Under the pieces are notes generated by a model, which searched no databases, was not told the DNA's origin, and saw only the letters and a list, made by a program, of their open reading frames with translations. Below are positions 7,161 to 14,708 of a stretch of 30,824 nucleotides of DNA, piece by piece. The position numbers and the translations under genes were made by a program. This stretch comes from NCEH01 sp002257205 (GTDB taxonomy: Bacteria; Pseudomonadota; Alphaproteobacteria; Rhizobiales; Xanthobacteraceae): NCBI RefSeq assembly GCF_043195105.1, contig NZ_JBAFWO010000019.1, one strand, 5' to 3'. Every line of letters begins with the position of its first letter. Within the stretch, counting starts at the first letter, position 1.

Positions 7161-8102
7161 ATGGCCTCGCGCGCGCGACTCATCCCCGAGCCCCCTCCGA
7201 CCTTTCCGGCCTTTCCCGGCTGGGCGCGCCAGCCCGCGACCGGCGAAGCCGTTGAAGATACGGAGTTTCTCGCCGGGGCGGCGCTGGCGGCGCTGCATCC
7301 GATCGCCCGCCACGAGCACCCGCTCGGCACCCTCTGGCGCCAGCGCCTGGCGCTTGGCTGCGCCGCCGCGCTGGCGCAGCAGAACGGCCGCACCGAGGAC
7401 GAGGCGATGCTGCGCGACCACTGGTATCTGCGCCGCGACGGCGACGACCCAGGGCCCGCCGGGCAGCTCCTCAAGGCCTGGCGCGCCTTGAGCGAGCGGT
7501 CGGCGATGGCCGCCGGCGACTGGGAGCTCAAGCTCGCGGCGCTGCTGGCCCACCGCTACGACGACGCGCTGCAGGACGTCATCGCCTTCGCCACCGACCA
7601 GCTCAAAGGGCCGGGGAGTGCGGTGCGCGCCGCGGCGGGAGTGGCGGCGACCAGCCTGCGGTTTCGGCCCGACAGCCGGCCGCTGGCGCTCTGGCTCGCC
7701 GATGCGGTCCTGGCGCATCGCCTCAAATGGCCGGTGCCGGTGCCTTTGCTCGCCGCCCATCTGAAGCGCGCCGATTTCCGTCACGCCGCCGCGCATGTCG
7801 CCGGCGACAGCGGCTGGCTTGCCGCCTGCAACCTGGCCTATGCCCGGGGCTCGGCGGCCGCGGCCGACCTGCACGCCGATCTCGCCCGCCGCGCCGACAG
7901 GCTCCTCGCCGCCGCGCCGCAGCTGCGCGGCAAGGACGCCGACATGATGGTGGCGATCCTCATCAGCGAGGACGCGCAGCCGGCCAGGACCGGCAAGGCC
8001 GCGAGCGACCGCTCGAGCCGGCGGCTGTTCGAGCGCCTGGTCGCGCTCGGCGGCGTGCGTGAGCTCACCGGCCGGCCGACCTTCCGGCTCTACGGGCTCT
8101 GA
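7161..8102 (+). CDS. DUF1403 family protein
   Basis: A 313-residue, Ala- and Arg-rich, mainly helical soluble protein that I recognise as DUF1403-like. No function is established. An N-terminal Pro-rich segment precedes LWRQRLALGCAAALAQQNGRTEDEA (about 58-80). The C-terminus (about 280-313, SRRLFERLVALGGVRELTGRPTFRLYGL in part) looks like a winged-helix end with a beta-wing. The ATG at 7161 has only a weak ribosome binding site. The next gene, encoding an ScpB-like protein, starts 2 nt after its stop, so the two are surely co-transcribed. Its position beside scpB suggests it could act as an ScpB partner in place of ScpA; this is inference. GC content is very high throughout. Confidence 0.75.
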   Translation: MASRARLIPEPPPTFPAFPGWARQPATGEAVEDTEFLAGAALAALHPIARHEHPLGTLWRQRLALGCAAALAQQNGRTEDEAMLRDHWYLRRDGDDPGPAGQLLKAWRALSERSAMAAGDWELKLAALLAHRYDDALQDVIAFATDQLKGPGSAVRAAAGVAATSLRFRPDSRPLALWLADAVLAHRLKWPVPVPLLAAHLKRADFRHAAAHVAGDSGWLAACNLAYARGSAAAADLHADLARRADRLLAAAPQLRGKDADMMVAILISEDAQPARTGKAASDRSSRRLFERLVALGGVRELTGRPTFRLYGL

Positions 8103-8104
8103 CC

Positions 8105-8773
8105 ATGGCCCGGCGCGCGCGAGCCAAGCAGGAGCTTGACACCGAGCTCGCCGATCTGCCGCCGGAGCTGCGCTGGCGCGAATGGATGGGCCGGGTCGAG
8201 GCGGTGATCTTCGCCTCGCCCGAGCCGGTCGGGCGTGAGGTGCTGGCGCGGGTCGTCGGGCGGGACTGCAATCTCGACCTCATCATCGACGATATCCGCG
8301 GCGAGCTGCGCGGCCGGCCCTACGAGCTGGTCGCGGTCGCCGGCGGCTGGCAGCACCGCACCCGCAAGAGCTTCGCCGATGCCATCCGCACGGCGACAGG
8401 GCTTGGAACCGAGACGAAGCCGCTGTCGCAATCGGATGCGCTGATCCTGATGTGCATCGCGTATTTCCAGCCGATCACCCGCGGCGAGCTTGGCCAGTTC
8501 TTCAGCAAGGAGGTCAGCCGCGACACCATCGGCCATCTGCGGTCGCTCGGCTTCATCGCTGCCGGGCCGCGCAGCCCGACGCCGGGTGCGCCCTATACCT
8601 ACGTGACGACCCCGGGGTTCCTGTCGCATTTTGGCTTCGACACGCTCCGCGACCTGCCGGACATGGAGGCGCTCGAGGATGCCGGCCTGCTCAGCAAAGA
8701 GAAGCTGCTGGCTGGAGATATTCCGATCGCCGGCGGAGAGGCCGACGATTTTGACGACGGCGCGAGCGAGTAA
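8105..8773 (+). CDS. ScpB-like SMC-associated protein
   Basis: A 222-residue protein related to ScpB, the tandem winged-helix subunit of the bacterial condensin SMC-ScpA-ScpB. The first winged helix (about 25-95) begins WMGRVEAVIFASPEPVGRE. The second (about 108-180) contains LSQSDALILMCIAYFQPITRGEL, then PTPGAPYTYVTTPGFLSHFGF, the usual family ending. An acidic tail (DDFDDGASE) follows. No smc or scpA gene is present in the window, so this copy is either a plasmid paralogue that borrows chromosomal SMC or part of a separate complex with the upstream DUF1403 protein. It is convergent with the next gene. Confidence 0.85.
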   Translation: MARRARAKQELDTELADLPPELRWREWMGRVEAVIFASPEPVGREVLARVVGRDCNLDLIIDDIRGELRGRPYELVAVAGGWQHRTRKSFADAIRTATGLGTETKPLSQSDALILMCIAYFQPITRGELGQFFSKEVSRDTIGHLRSLGFIAAGPRSPTPGAPYTYVTTPGFLSHFGFDTLRDLPDMEALEDAGLLSKEKLLAGDIPIAGGEADDFDDGASE

Positions 8774-8829
8774 GATTTCAAAATGGATCTGTATTTATGG
8801 CCGGGGCGAAGCCGCCAATTCATCGTCGG

Positions 8830-9921
8830 TCAGAATCCGTAGCGCTGGTCAGCCCACCGCAACAGCACCTTGGCGTCATGGTCTGGCAGGCGCACACGCG
8901 CGTCACGCAGGCCCTGCGCGATCGCGTCGCCAACATCGGGATCGACTCGGTTGCCGTGCGTCATGAGAAAGTACCAGCCGAAGGCAAGGCCGACCTCGCG
9001 ATCGATCGCCTCTGTGCGATCCATCAGCATATGCACTGAGGCATCGCCGGCCTCCAGGCTCTCCTTCGGCAGATGCAGCGGACGGGTGATGAACCCGATC
9101 TCTCGCTGGCCGTTGTGCTCATAGTCGGTGATGTCGAGTGCCCAATGCTCGAAGACGCGCGCGCTGCGCGCGCTCGATTCCTCCCAGTCCTGAAAGAAGC
9201 GCACCTCGCGCGGCACCACATCGAACCAATTGGGCTGCAATTCCAGGAAGGGCCTCTGCGTGCCGTCGGTGCCGATCCAGACGCGCTGTTCCATCTCAGG
9301 GCGGCGCGCCTCACGCTTCTCGCGCTCGAGGCGCGCGCACCGCGCGAGGAATGTCCGGACATGCACGACACTGCTGCCGGTACGCTTGCTCAAACGGTAG
9401 AGCGGGCCCGCGATCACCTTGTCGTCGGACCTGGCGTCATGGTCGATCCATGACGGATCAAGCAGCTCCAGCTCGCTCCAGGGGCGAGATGATGGATTGA
9501 CGATCGGCCCAGCACGCCACTCCACCTCGCGGCCGACCGAAATCTGCACGTAGTCGGCCGCGCCCGATCCGGTCGGCGCGAAGGCGTACACGCTGTTGCC
9601 GTGCCATTCCGAGATCTGAAGTTCGGTCTGCTGTAACCGAGACCAGAGAGCCCCGACGTTGCCCTTGTCCTTGGCGAGTTCTGCTTCCATCCACGGTCGG
9701 TACTCGGCGATCCGGGTTCCGTCGGCGGCAAGCACCGAGCGCTCGACCCGCCAGTACTGGTCGTCGTCAATCGCCGCCAAGAAGGCGAACCCAGGAAACG
9801 CCGCGGTCAGCGCTGCTGCGAGCGCGGCTTCGTCGGCGCCGGCCGGAAGGCGCGCCAGGGCCGCTCCAACCGAGGCACGGTCGGGCAGTCTCACCGGTGC
9901 ATTTTCCAAGATGTCAGCCAT
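8830..9921 (-). CDS. Hypothetical protein, unrecognised
   Basis: A 363-residue soluble protein with no signal peptide or membrane helix and no family I can name. The N-terminal third is acidic (AALAAALTAAFPGFAFLAAI). The middle is rich in Trp and charged residues (about 110-180, with WSELELLDPSWIDHDARSDDKV). A basic helix, ARCARLEREKREARRPE, lies near 200. The C-terminal part includes FITRPLHLPKESL and ends in a helical DAKVLLRWADQRYGF. The ATG at 9921 follows AGGA at a rather long distance. It lies downstream of the AbiE pair in the same direction with a 78-nt gap, so it may belong to that transcript. Its reading frame is intact and full length. Confidence 0.65.
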   Translation of the reverse strand: MADILENAPVRLPDRASVGAALARLPAGADEAALAAALTAAFPGFAFLAAIDDDQYWRVERSVLAADGTRIAEYRPWMEAELAKDKGNVGALWSRLQQTELQISEWHGNSVYAFAPTGSGAADYVQISVGREVEWRAGPIVNPSSRPWSELELLDPSWIDHDARSDDKVIAGPLYRLSKRTGSSVVHVRTFLARCARLEREKREARRPEMEQRVWIGTDGTQRPFLELQPNWFDVVPREVRFFQDWEESSARSARVFEHWALDITDYEHNGQREIGFITRPLHLPKESLEAGDASVHMLMDRTEAIDREVGLAFGWYFLMTHGNRVDPDVGDAIAQGLRDARVRLPDHDAKVLLRWADQRYGF

Positions 9922-9999
9922 GCGATGGTCCTAGCCTTCTGGCTCCGTCCGATTTTTCCGTGTCTCGCCGAGCGGGCCTTCCGATTTGCGACCGACCAT

Positions 10000-11046
10000 T
10001 TATCGGCCTCGATCGTTCGCCATCTGCTCGATCTCTTTCATCGACGTCAGAATGTCCGCGAAGAGAGGGGCGTCCCCGAAGATCATCGGTGTCATGTTCG
10101 CATAGTCTCGCGCGAGCGCGTCAATCATGGCCGCGGACGGCGCGATCGCGAACGACCCGGTTGCGGCCGACGCCAGATCGTAGTCGGGCCGGTTGAAGAA
10201 CATGAGGGCGTGCCGAACGCAGTCGGCTCCCAAGGCGGCATCGGCTATTGCCGACCGGCCGACCTCGGAGGCGAAAAGGCAATGGAGGTCGTAGAAGTGT
10301 CGCGAGACGCGCTGGCCTGCCTGGCGCAGCTCGCCGCGGCGCTCAAACCAGCGCCGCAGGCCGTGCGCGATCACGACCTTGTCCCAAAACGTGCGCTCGG
10401 CATTGATCGTCGTGACGTTCGGGACCGCCAGCTCGAGGCCCGCCACATCCTGGGCAATGTAGGGGCGGATTTCCTTCGGATGGTTCGGGTCGAGGGCCGA
10501 CTTCGCTCCAGACTCGATCCGCACCGCCGGCCGCACATAGGCCTCGTCGCGCGGCTCGACCTCGGGATACCAGACCAAAAGCGTCTGCCCCTCGGGGTCA
10601 GCCTCGTCGATTTCGACGCGGCCGCGTCCGTCCGTTGCCTCGGCAAGGTGCTTGGTCAGGAACCCGTGCAGCGGTCCGGTAATATAGCCACGACAGGCGT
10701 CTCGGATCGCGTCCAGTCGAGCCCGCCGCTTCTTGTTCGATAGCGCTTCGAGCTCGTCGACGGAGGCGGGCTCGGCGAGATCGTCGCGAAAGACCGTCAC
10801 ATCGATGTCTTCGGAAAATCGCTCGATCAGCCCGAAAGCCTTCGACAACGACGTCCCGCCCTTGAACAGGAGGCGCGGACCTCCGGCGGGCCGTTCGTGA
10901 TAGAGGGCGTTGAGGGTCCAGCAGACCCAAAAATCCTTCTCGATGTTTCCGATCGGTGCGCCGAGCCGGTTCGCCGTCGTCAAGAAAAGGTCGAGCTTCT
11001 CGCCGGGCGCAGCGGAGATGACCTCGCGAAAGGCTGCGCTGCTCAC
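10000..11046 (-). CDS. AbiEii family nucleotidyltransferase toxin
   Basis: Toxin half of a type IV (AbiE) toxin-antitoxin/abortive infection pair, about 348 residues. The nucleotidyltransferase signature is clear: LLFKGGTSLSKAFGL (about 59-73) followed by RFSEDIDVTVF (about 76-86), which supplies the GGTSL and SxDID motifs. Members of this family transfer nucleotides to target RNAs and are held in check by the cognate AbiEi protein. The GTG at 11046 is chosen because it follows GGAGGA by 6 nt and overlaps the antitoxin stop by 4 nt (GTGA); a longer upstream extension would run through the antitoxin gene. The toxin reading frame is intact. Confidence 0.9.
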   Translation of the reverse strand: MSSAAFREVISAAPGEKLDLFLTTANRLGAPIGNIEKDFWVCWTLNALYHERPAGGPRLLFKGGTSLSKAFGLIERFSEDIDVTVFRDDLAEPASVDELEALSNKKRRARLDAIRDACRGYITGPLHGFLTKHLAEATDGRGRVEIDEADPEGQTLLVWYPEVEPRDEAYVRPAVRIESGAKSALDPNHPKEIRPYIAQDVAGLELAVPNVTTINAERTFWDKVVIAHGLRRWFERRGELRQAGQRVSRHFYDLHCLFASEVGRSAIADAALGADCVRHALMFFNRPDYDLASAATGSFAIAPSAAMIDALARDYANMTPMIFGDAPLFADILTSMKEIEQMANDRGR

Positions 11047-11711
11047 GAGCGATCCTCCGGCGCAGCGTCGGCAGTATCGAGCAAGGGCCGTAGAAAATCC
11101 TGCATCCAGATCGGCATGGCTGAGAGACCCGCGCGAAGATCGTCGCGAAGCTCCTTGCCATGCTGTGGGTCGGCGAACAGCTTGCGCAGGCGGTTCTCGA
11201 CGACCCGTCGATCCTCCTCCTCCGTCATCATGTCCTGCATCCAATGAAGCGCCTGGACGACGCGCATACCCGGCCGCCCCGCCCAATACAGGCGGCTGGG
11301 CGCAGCCGACTTGAAATGGATGACTTGCTTGCCGAGCGTGATCGGCTTCAGGCGCGCGTCGATCAGGACCTCGATGCGTGCGGGGACGGCTGTGGTGAGG
11401 CCGAGATCGTTCGCCGCAGTCATGCCGTCGACCACGACGCGGGCCTGGTCCCGCCGCGTCACGGCTCGGATCACGGCACGATAGTCGGGGACCATCGGCT
11501 TGCCGGTGAGGTTGCTCTTTCGCGGCCGATCATAGAGCCCACGGTCGATCCGGCGCAGTTCGCCGGCCGCAGCGAGGCGCTGTAGCGTCTTGTCGACAGC
11601 TGCGCGATTGCCGAGGTCGGCGAAATCGCCTGGCGTCCAGACCTCGCTCGGCTTCGCGTCGACGCGGGCCAGAAGGCGAGGGCGGAGGTCGGCGGTTGGT
11701 TGATCGAGCAT
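11043..11711 (-). CDS. AbiEi family antitoxin (DUF6088-like)
   Basis: Antitoxin and autorepressor of the AbiE pair, about 222 residues. An N-terminal winged-helix region (about 5-60, VWTPGDFADLGNRAAVDKTLQRLAAAGELRRIDRGLY in parts) binds the operator. The C-terminal domain is typical of AbiEi (VIHFKSAAPSRLYWAGRPG). The ATG at 11711 (MLDQ) gives the usual family N-terminus; an in-frame ATG at 11780 would add 23 unusual residues. A promoter (-35 TTGCTT 11746-11741, 17 nt, -10 CATATT 11723-11718) ends 6 nt before the ATG, so the mRNA is probably leaderless. Four operator half-sites cover this promoter. It overlaps the toxin start by 4 nt. Confidence 0.85.
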   Translation of the reverse strand: MLDQPTADLRPRLLARVDAKPSEVWTPGDFADLGNRAAVDKTLQRLAAAGELRRIDRGLYDRPRKSNLTGKPMVPDYRAVIRAVTRRDQARVVVDGMTAANDLGLTTAVPARIEVLIDARLKPITLGKQVIHFKSAAPSRLYWAGRPGMRVVQALHWMQDMMTEEEDRRVVENRLRKLFADPQHGKELRDDLRAGLSAMPIWMQDFLRPLLDTADAAPEDRS

Positions 11712-11780
11712 GTCCGAAATATGATGCAAATTTCGGACATAAGCAAGGGGCGTCCGAACGATGCTGCATTCTTCGGACAT
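11710..11780. promoter_or_regulatory. AbiEi operator: two tandem inverted repeats over the promoter
   Basis: Four half-sites with the core TTCGGAC are arranged as two palindromes about 41 nt apart. The first has arms ATGTCCGAAAT (11710-11720) and ATTTCGGACAT (11730-11740). The second has GTCCGAA (11752-11758) and TTCGGACAT (11772-11780). The first overlaps the -10 box and the start codon of the antitoxin gene. AbiEi proteins are known to repress by binding two inverted repeats. Confidence 0.75.
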
Positions 11781-11825
11781 CTTGGCATGCTTTTCCGGCG
11801 TGGCCTATAAGAGCGGGAGCTGAAT

Positions 11826-12036
11826 CTACCTCTCGGCCTGACGAGGCAACCCATCCAGTGATGAGACTGTGACGCCGATCAATCGTATGCCCTTTGCGAC
11901 CGGGAACAGCGGCGCAAGCAAGGACAACGCAAGAGCCTCGATATCCGCTGACGCCGAAAACGCCATGCCGACCGTCCGGCTGCGCGTGACCTGCTGGAAG
12001 TCGGCGTATTTCCTCATCTGTAGCCGCGCGGTTCTC
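11826..12036 (-). pseudogene. 3' remnant of a DNA polymerase IV (DinB) gene
   Basis: On the minus strand the translation contains KYADFQQVTRSRT and later PLFPVAKGIRLIGVTVSSL, which match the little-finger domain and C-terminus of DinB/Pol IV. The catalytic palm and fingers (more than 250 residues) are missing. No matching frame continues upstream of about 12036. The fragment is about 65-70 codons and sits between the AbiE operator and the chromate genes, marking an old recombination boundary. Confidence 0.65.
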
Positions 12037-12352
12037 TGTAGGCCAGTGACCACTCGGCACTCTGCTTATCGCCAAGCAAGGGCACTCTCCGGGTGAGAGG
12101 GTAATAGCGAGGTTTAGGTGGCTATTGCGCAGACATAGTGCCCATCTTCATCGTTCGTAGCCCGCGAACCCCGTCGATTCCACGTTATGGCGCGCTATTC
12201 TGCGAGATAGCTACCCAATCACCGCCGATTGCCGCGCTCGAACGAAGGCGAACCGCCCGATTATCCAGATAATTCCTGCGTAAACATATGGAGGCGGCCC
12301 TAGCGCGGACATCACGTGCCCAAATTCGTCCGCCAGTGGGCCTTCCCTCGTG
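12037..12352. other. Intergenic stretch without a recognisable gene
   Basis: About 315 nt between the DinB remnant and the end of chrA. It is less GC-rich than the flanking genes. A 33-codon minus-strand frame (12312-12211, beginning MSALGPPPYVYAG) looks membrane-like but has no recognisable family and no clear ribosome binding site. No strong hairpin with a T-tract was seen that could terminate the chromate operon. Confidence 0.4.
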
Positions 12353-13750
12353 TCACACAGGTAAATAGCTGACAAAAACACCGGCCACCGCGCAAAGGCC
12401 GAGCGTCGGGATCATTCCGACTTTGAAGCGCAACATGGCAATCATCGCAGCGACAGCGAGAACTGCGGCCCGCCAGTCGATCGATGTGAGCACCGGCAGG
12501 TCCGGACCGACGCCGAGAATCTCGAACGTCCGCACCTCCCGAAACACGACGTGTAGCGCGAACCACAAAGCAAGGTTCATGACCACGCCGACGACTGCGG
12601 CGGTGATCGCTGAGAGCGCCGATGAGATCGCCTTGTTGCCGCGCAGAGCCTCGATGTAGGGCGCCCCAAGAAAGATCCAGAAAAAGCACGGTGCGAACGT
12701 GACCCAGGTGGTCAGGAGAGCACCGAGACAGCCGGCCAGTAGCGGATCGAGAACGCCGGGCGTCCGATAGGCGGCGAGGAAGCCGACGAACTGGAGCACC
12801 ATGATCAGCGGCCCCGGCGTCGTTTCGGCGAGGCCGAGCCCATCGACCATCTCGCCCGGCGCGAGCCAGCCGAAGGTGTCGACGGCGGCCTGCGCCACAT
12901 AGGCGAGGACAGCATAGGCGCCGCCAAAGGTGACGACCGCCATCGAGCTGAAGAAGGCGCCGAGCTGGGTCCAGACGCTGGAGGTGCCGGTCAGGAGCCA
13001 GAGCAACAGGACCGGCCCGAGCCATATCGGCAGCCAGACGGTGATCACCCGGAAGGCCCGTCCCCAGGAGGGGTCGGCATGGGTGAGTTCGCCGCGCTCG
13101 AACATGAGATCGACGACGCCCTTCAACTCGGGAACGGCTCCCTTGGAGCCATGCCCTCCGGCGGCGAAGATCTGCGGCGCCCGCCGGCTGCCGATCCAGC
13201 CAACGAGACCCGCAATGAGGATGATCAGCGGAAACGGAATGCGGAAGACGAAGATGCCGATGAAGGCCGCGACGGCAATCGCGATCATCACGCGGTTCTT
13301 GAGCGCCCTCCGGCCGATCCGCAGCACCGCCTCGACCACGACCGCGAGGACCGCCGCCTTGACGCCGAAGAACACCGCGTCGATCAGCGGCACCTCGCGG
13401 TACAGCACATAGAGGATGCTGAGGCCCAGCATGACGAAGGCGCCCGGCAGGACGAACAGGATGCCGGCGACGAGGCCGCCGACGGTTCGATGCATCAGCC
13501 AGCCGATATAGGTGGCGAGCTGCTGCGCCTCGGGTCCTGGCAGCAGCATGCAATAGTTGAGGGCGTGCAGGAAACGCTGCTCGCCGATCCAGCGGCGCTC
13601 CTCGACCAGTTCCTTGTGCATCAGGGCGATCTGTCCGGCCGGCCCGCCAAAGCTGAGAAGGCCGATCCTGGCCCATACCCTGGTGGCTTCAGCGAAGGTC
13701 GGGGCTGCAGGCGTGGAGACGGAATCATCCGTCGTGAGGGTGATCGACAT
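12353..13750 (-). CDS. chrA: Chromate efflux transporter ChrA
   Basis: Inner-membrane chromate exporter of the long-chain CHR family, about 465 residues, with two homologous CHR domains. The N-terminal half begins FGGPAGQIALMHKELVEERRW and includes LLPGPEAQQLATYIGW. The second half (about residues 240-460) has a related TFGGAYAVLAYVAQ and TTPGPLIMVLQFVGF. Ten or more hydrophobic segments are spread over the whole length. The ATG at 13750 follows GGAGGCGACC and is better than the in-frame start at 13765. It begins 11 nt after the chrB stop, so the two are one unit and the last genes of the eight-gene metal run. Confidence 0.94.
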   Translation of the reverse strand: MSITLTTDDSVSTPAAPTFAEATRVWARIGLLSFGGPAGQIALMHKELVEERRWIGEQRFLHALNYCMLLPGPEAQQLATYIGWLMHRTVGGLVAGILFVLPGAFVMLGLSILYVLYREVPLIDAVFFGVKAAVLAVVVEAVLRIGRRALKNRVMIAIAVAAFIGIFVFRIPFPLIILIAGLVGWIGSRRAPQIFAAGGHGSKGAVPELKGVVDLMFERGELTHADPSWGRAFRVITVWLPIWLGPVLLLWLLTGTSSVWTQLGAFFSSMAVVTFGGAYAVLAYVAQAAVDTFGWLAPGEMVDGLGLAETTPGPLIMVLQFVGFLAAYRTPGVLDPLLAGCLGALLTTWVTFAPCFFWIFLGAPYIEALRGNKAISSALSAITAAVVGVVMNLALWFALHVVFREVRTFEILGVGPDLPVLTSIDWRAAVLAVAAMIAMLRFKVGMIPTLGLCAVAGVFVSYLPV

Positions 13751-13761
13751 GGTCGCCTCCC

Positions 13762-14580
13762 TCATGCCAGCTTCTGGCTAGACGGCCAGTTGTGCGTTTC
13801 CTCGGTCGCGTCGCGGGACCAGCGATAAAAGGCGTCGTAGAGCAGCAGGCCCGCTTCGAGCTGTTCGAGATCGTTGCGGAACATCCGCGATAGGCCCAGC
13901 GAGGCGGCGAGGAAGCCGGCCGCCTGCGGCACGAGATCAAGCCGCGCCGTGTCCGCCGCTCGCACGATGGTGGCCAGGCGGTCCAGTGGCTCCGAGGTCA
14001 GGCCGAACTCCTCGACCATGGTGTCGAAGGTGCAGCGTTCGCCACGGTGGCTCCAGAACACGTCGTCGATATCGAAGGCTATCGCGTTGAAGCGTTCGGC
14101 GACGGCGGCCACTTCGGTCGCCGCGACGAACAGGAACACGGCGGTCGGATCGATGAAGCGGCGGATGAGCCAGGGACAGGCGATGCGGTCGACCTTCGGT
14201 CGCGCGCGTGTCGCCCAGACGGTGCGGCCTTGCTCATCGCGCGGCGGCAGCTTTTCGGTCTTGACCAGCAGTCCACCGGCCGACCGCCAGGCCTCGAAGC
14301 CGCCTTCGAGGGTCTCGGCATTGATCCCCTCATGCCGGAGCCAGGCGGTCACGCCCTGGCTGAGCTTCTGCCCCCTCTGGCAGACGACAACGACGTCGCG
14401 GCCGGCGAACTCGGCCGCCCAGTTCGTGACGGTCTGGAAGTCCCGGCGGACAGCCGCCGGGAGGAGACGCGGATCGGCGTCAAAATCCTCGGCCAGGCGC
14501 ACATCTACGATAGCCGGCGCGGATGGAATACCGACGAGGCGGGCGAGCTGAGACGTGGTTATTTCAGTGCTAGACGGCAT
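13762..14580 (-). CDS. chrB: Rhodanese-ChrB fusion, chromate resistance protein
   Basis: About 272 residues in two parts. The N-terminal rhodanese-like domain (about 8-110) has a Cys in the active-site loop (C67 in VVVCQRGQKLS). The C-terminal domain (about 118-265, with RPKVDRIACPWLIRRFIDP) is the ChrB C-terminal domain found beside ChrA. ChrB proteins are linked to chromate-dependent control of chrA; here the usual N-terminal part is replaced by a sulfurtransferase-like fold, so a direct enzymatic or sensing role for the Cys is possible. The ATG at 14580 follows GGGAG; a longer in-frame extension to 14712 lacks homology. The 128-nt gap to the upstream gene could hold a separate promoter, but none is clear. 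Confidence 0.87.
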   Translation of the reverse strand: MPSSTEITTSQLARLVGIPSAPAIVDVRLAEDFDADPRLLPAAVRRDFQTVTNWAAEFAGRDVVVVCQRGQKLSQGVTAWLRHEGINAETLEGGFEAWRSAGGLLVKTEKLPPRDEQGRTVWATRARPKVDRIACPWLIRRFIDPTAVFLFVAATEVAAVAERFNAIAFDIDDVFWSHRGERCTFDTMVEEFGLTSEPLDRLATIVRAADTARLDLVPQAAGFLAASLGLSRMFRNDLEQLEAGLLLYDAFYRWSRDATEETHNWPSSQKLA

Positions 14581-14708
14581 GAGCGTCCACTCCCTTCTGG
14601 GGAACGATGGACGCGATGTTTGGGCTGCCGCCTCACGGGGCAATCGCGAATAACCCCTTAACCTCAATCTACCCGCAAGGTCCTCCATTCGCAAGCCTAT
14701 GGCTGGCC

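Noticed and set aside
12211..12312. A 33-codon minus-strand frame with a membrane-like sequence (MSALGPPPYVYAG...)
   Set aside because: Too short, no ribosome binding site and no family I can name; kept only as a note in the intergenic entry.
12312..13676. A long Arg-rich minus-strand frame overlapping chrA
   Set aside because: It is the alternative frame of chrA in high-GC DNA; chrA itself has clear membrane segments and CHR motifs.
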